The notes under the pieces were generated by a model. The model did no database searches. It was not told where the DNA came from and saw only the letters and a list, made by a program, of their open reading frames with translations. A stretch of 14,807 nt of DNA from Nitrospira sp. (GTDB lineage Bacteria; Nitrospirota; Thermodesulfovibrionia; Thermodesulfovibrionales; SM23-35). This document shows positions 14,227 through 14,807 of the stretch, piece by piece. The DNA is taken from positions 1 to 14,807 of the forward strand of contig VGWY01000039.1 in NCBI GenBank assembly GCA_016873575.1, written 5' to 3'. How positions within the stretch are numbered: the first letter of the stretch is position 1; each line of letters begins with the position of its first letter. Position numbers and translations under genes: made by a program.

Positions 14227-14257
14227 TCCTCCGGAGGGTTAGCAAGTGTCCGGAGGA
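14227..14257. repeat. Inverted repeat upstream of tonB
   Basis: tcctccgga (14227-14235) and tccggagga (14249-14257) are perfect 9-bp inverted arms with a 13-bp loop, in a GC-rich patch (about 14190-14257). It lies in the 124-bp gap between the 66-aa gene and tonB. It resembles the other palindromes of the window, but no second copy was found. No T-run follows on either strand, so it is not a convincing terminator. Confidence 0.5.
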
Positions 14258-14283
14258 AAAACCGATGATTGCATCAGAGAGAG

Positions 14284-14484
14284 CTAATTCGTTGCTCTTT
14301 TTGCCTTTTCCAATAGCCTGTTTACCCTCTTTGATTCAAAGTAGAGCCTGACGAAAATCTTTGACAACTCTCCTTTCCCGAGCGATAACGCCTTCTCTGC
14401 CCAGCTCATATAGTTTTCTGCATGTGCATCATTATGAACCATCCAGTGTTCAATCAATACCTTCATTTTTTTAATTTCTTCCAT
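14284..14484 (-). CDS. Small helical protein with HNDAHAENY motif, unknown function
   Basis: 66 residues, from ATG at 14482-14484 to TAG at 14284-14286. A clear ribosome site (gggagg, about 6 bases upstream) supports the start. Sequence looks fully alpha-helical: KKMKVLIEHWMVHNDAHAENYMSWAEKAL, then GELSKIFVRLYFESKRVNRLLEKAKRA. Three His and an Asp/Glu cluster (HWMVHNDAHAE) on one helix could bind metal. I do not recognise a named family with confidence, though similar 'HW-x-x-HN-x-x-HAE' small proteins occur near metal transport genes. It leads the operon, 124 bp ahead of tonB. No signal peptide, so it is probably cytosolic. Confidence 0.65.
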   Translation of the reverse strand: MEEIKKMKVLIEHWMVHNDAHAENYMSWAEKALSLGKGELSKIFVRLYFESKRVNRLLEKAKRATN

Positions 14485-14564
14485 CTTTCCCTCCCAAGTT
14501 TTTATGTATTTCGCTCCCTTCTTAGGAGGTCCCCGAAGCCTTCAATGCTTGCTTATTTAGAATC

Positions 14565-14620
14565 GAAAAACAGAAGGCCACGAAAGCACACCTTCTGGTG
14601 TTCAGCCTTCATGGCCTTTT
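14565..14620 (-). terminator. Hairpin repeat/terminator after the outer-membrane protein gene
   Basis: aaggccacgaa (14574-14584) pairs with ttcatggcctt (14608-14618) with one wobble/mismatch position, and an inner cacc/ggtg stem forms the tip. On the minus strand the structure ends in five T (14566-14570). It lies between the partial beta-barrel gene and the 66-aa gene. It shares its sequence core (ccaygaaggctg ... ttcgtggcytt) with the hairpin at 6553-6641. Confidence 0.6.
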
Positions 14621-14623
14621 CCT

Positions 14624-14642
14624 TACAGCCTGTTGAAAAACA
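14624..14642. repeat. Small perfect hairpin
   Basis: cctgtt and aacagg flank a short gaaaa-type loop in 14628-14644 just beside the larger terminator hairpin; on the minus strand it is the first structure after the beta-barrel gene stop. It may be part of the same termination region. Confidence 0.35.
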
Positions 14643-14683
14643 GGTTCAGTTTCTTGTACTTCAGCCCTTCAGGGCCGAACGAA

Positions 14684-14807
14684 CTAAAACCTGAACGTTA
14701 CTCCTGCAAGGACTGAATAATCAGTCTCAGGCTTGTTCAATCCGCCTTTTACACCAAAATCAACATCAATGTTCTCTGATATTGTATAGATGATACCACC
14801 CAGAATA
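14684..14807 (-). CDS. Outer-membrane beta-barrel (transporter-like) protein, C-terminal 40 residues
   Basis: The stop TAG is at 14684-14686; the gene continues beyond the right edge. The visible tail (GGIIYTISENIDVDFGVKGGLNKPETDYSVLAGVTFRF) shows alternating polar/hydrophobic strands ending in an aromatic F. This is typical of outer-membrane barrels, and of the ending of MetA-phenol-degradation-type transporter-like proteins (Y-x-x-N-x-D-G-K-GLN-x-x-x-DYxxxAGxTxRF). The substrate is unknown. A hairpin terminator follows, so it is probably a separate transcription unit from the metal-uptake operon, although on the same strand and directly upstream. Confidence 0.65.
   Translation of the reverse strand, partial: ILGGIIYTISENIDVDFGVKGGLNKPETDYSVLAGVTFRF

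Overview
The window (about 14.8 kb, moderately AT-rich) comes from a Gram-negative bacterium: it encodes a TonB-dependent outer-membrane receptor, TonB/ExbB/ExbD and signal-peptide-bearing periplasmic proteins. An HdrD/GlpC-like iron-sulfur protein, a BioB-like radical SAM protein and an archaeal-type phosphoglycerate mutase homologue suggest an anaerobe such as a Nitrospirota or Desulfobacterota lineage. That taxonomic guess is inference; no rRNA or other marker gene is present. The genome appears rich in palindromic, REP-like repeats, both between and inside genes.

Left end (1-910): the 3' end of an IS630-type transposase, a Trm112-like (UPF0434-like) gene that lost its start next to it, a 136-bp nest of palindromes, and an antitoxin-like gene whose toxin partner is reduced to a remnant. 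Then come two minus-strand, translationally coupled genes (907-3395): a TIGR04283-like family 2 glycosyltransferase, followed by a fusion of a two-cluster ferredoxin/CCG-domain protein to a TVP38/DedA-type membrane domain. Each of the two carries a palindromic repeat inserted in frame. A PHP phosphoesterase (minus) is divergent from an apgM-like gene that overlaps a GRDS-loop, PP-loop-like gene (plus).

Middle (6469-8006): a 53-aa protein with 19 histidines and a near-perfect Shine-Dalgarno, divergent from a BioB-like radical SAM gene. A repeat/terminator hairpin lies after the His-rich gene and has a second copy near the right end.

Right half (8056-14484, all minus): a probable outer-membrane metal-uptake operon. 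In transcription order it is a 66-aa helical protein, tonB, exbB, exbD, a 766-aa TonB-dependent receptor, two DUF4198 (NikK-like) periplasmic proteins, and a NikL-like protein with a C-terminal membrane anchor. All three periplasmic proteins are predicted to begin with histidine after signal-peptide cleavage. The likely substrate is Ni2+ or Co2+, based on the known association of DUF4198/NikK and NikL with nickel transport; the inner-membrane permease is not in the window. The right edge holds the last 40 codons of an outer-membrane beta-barrel protein.

The most notable points are the metal-uptake operon with N-terminal-His proteins and the nearby His-rich peptide, the Fe-S/TVP38 fusion, and repeats inserted in frame into two adjacent genes.
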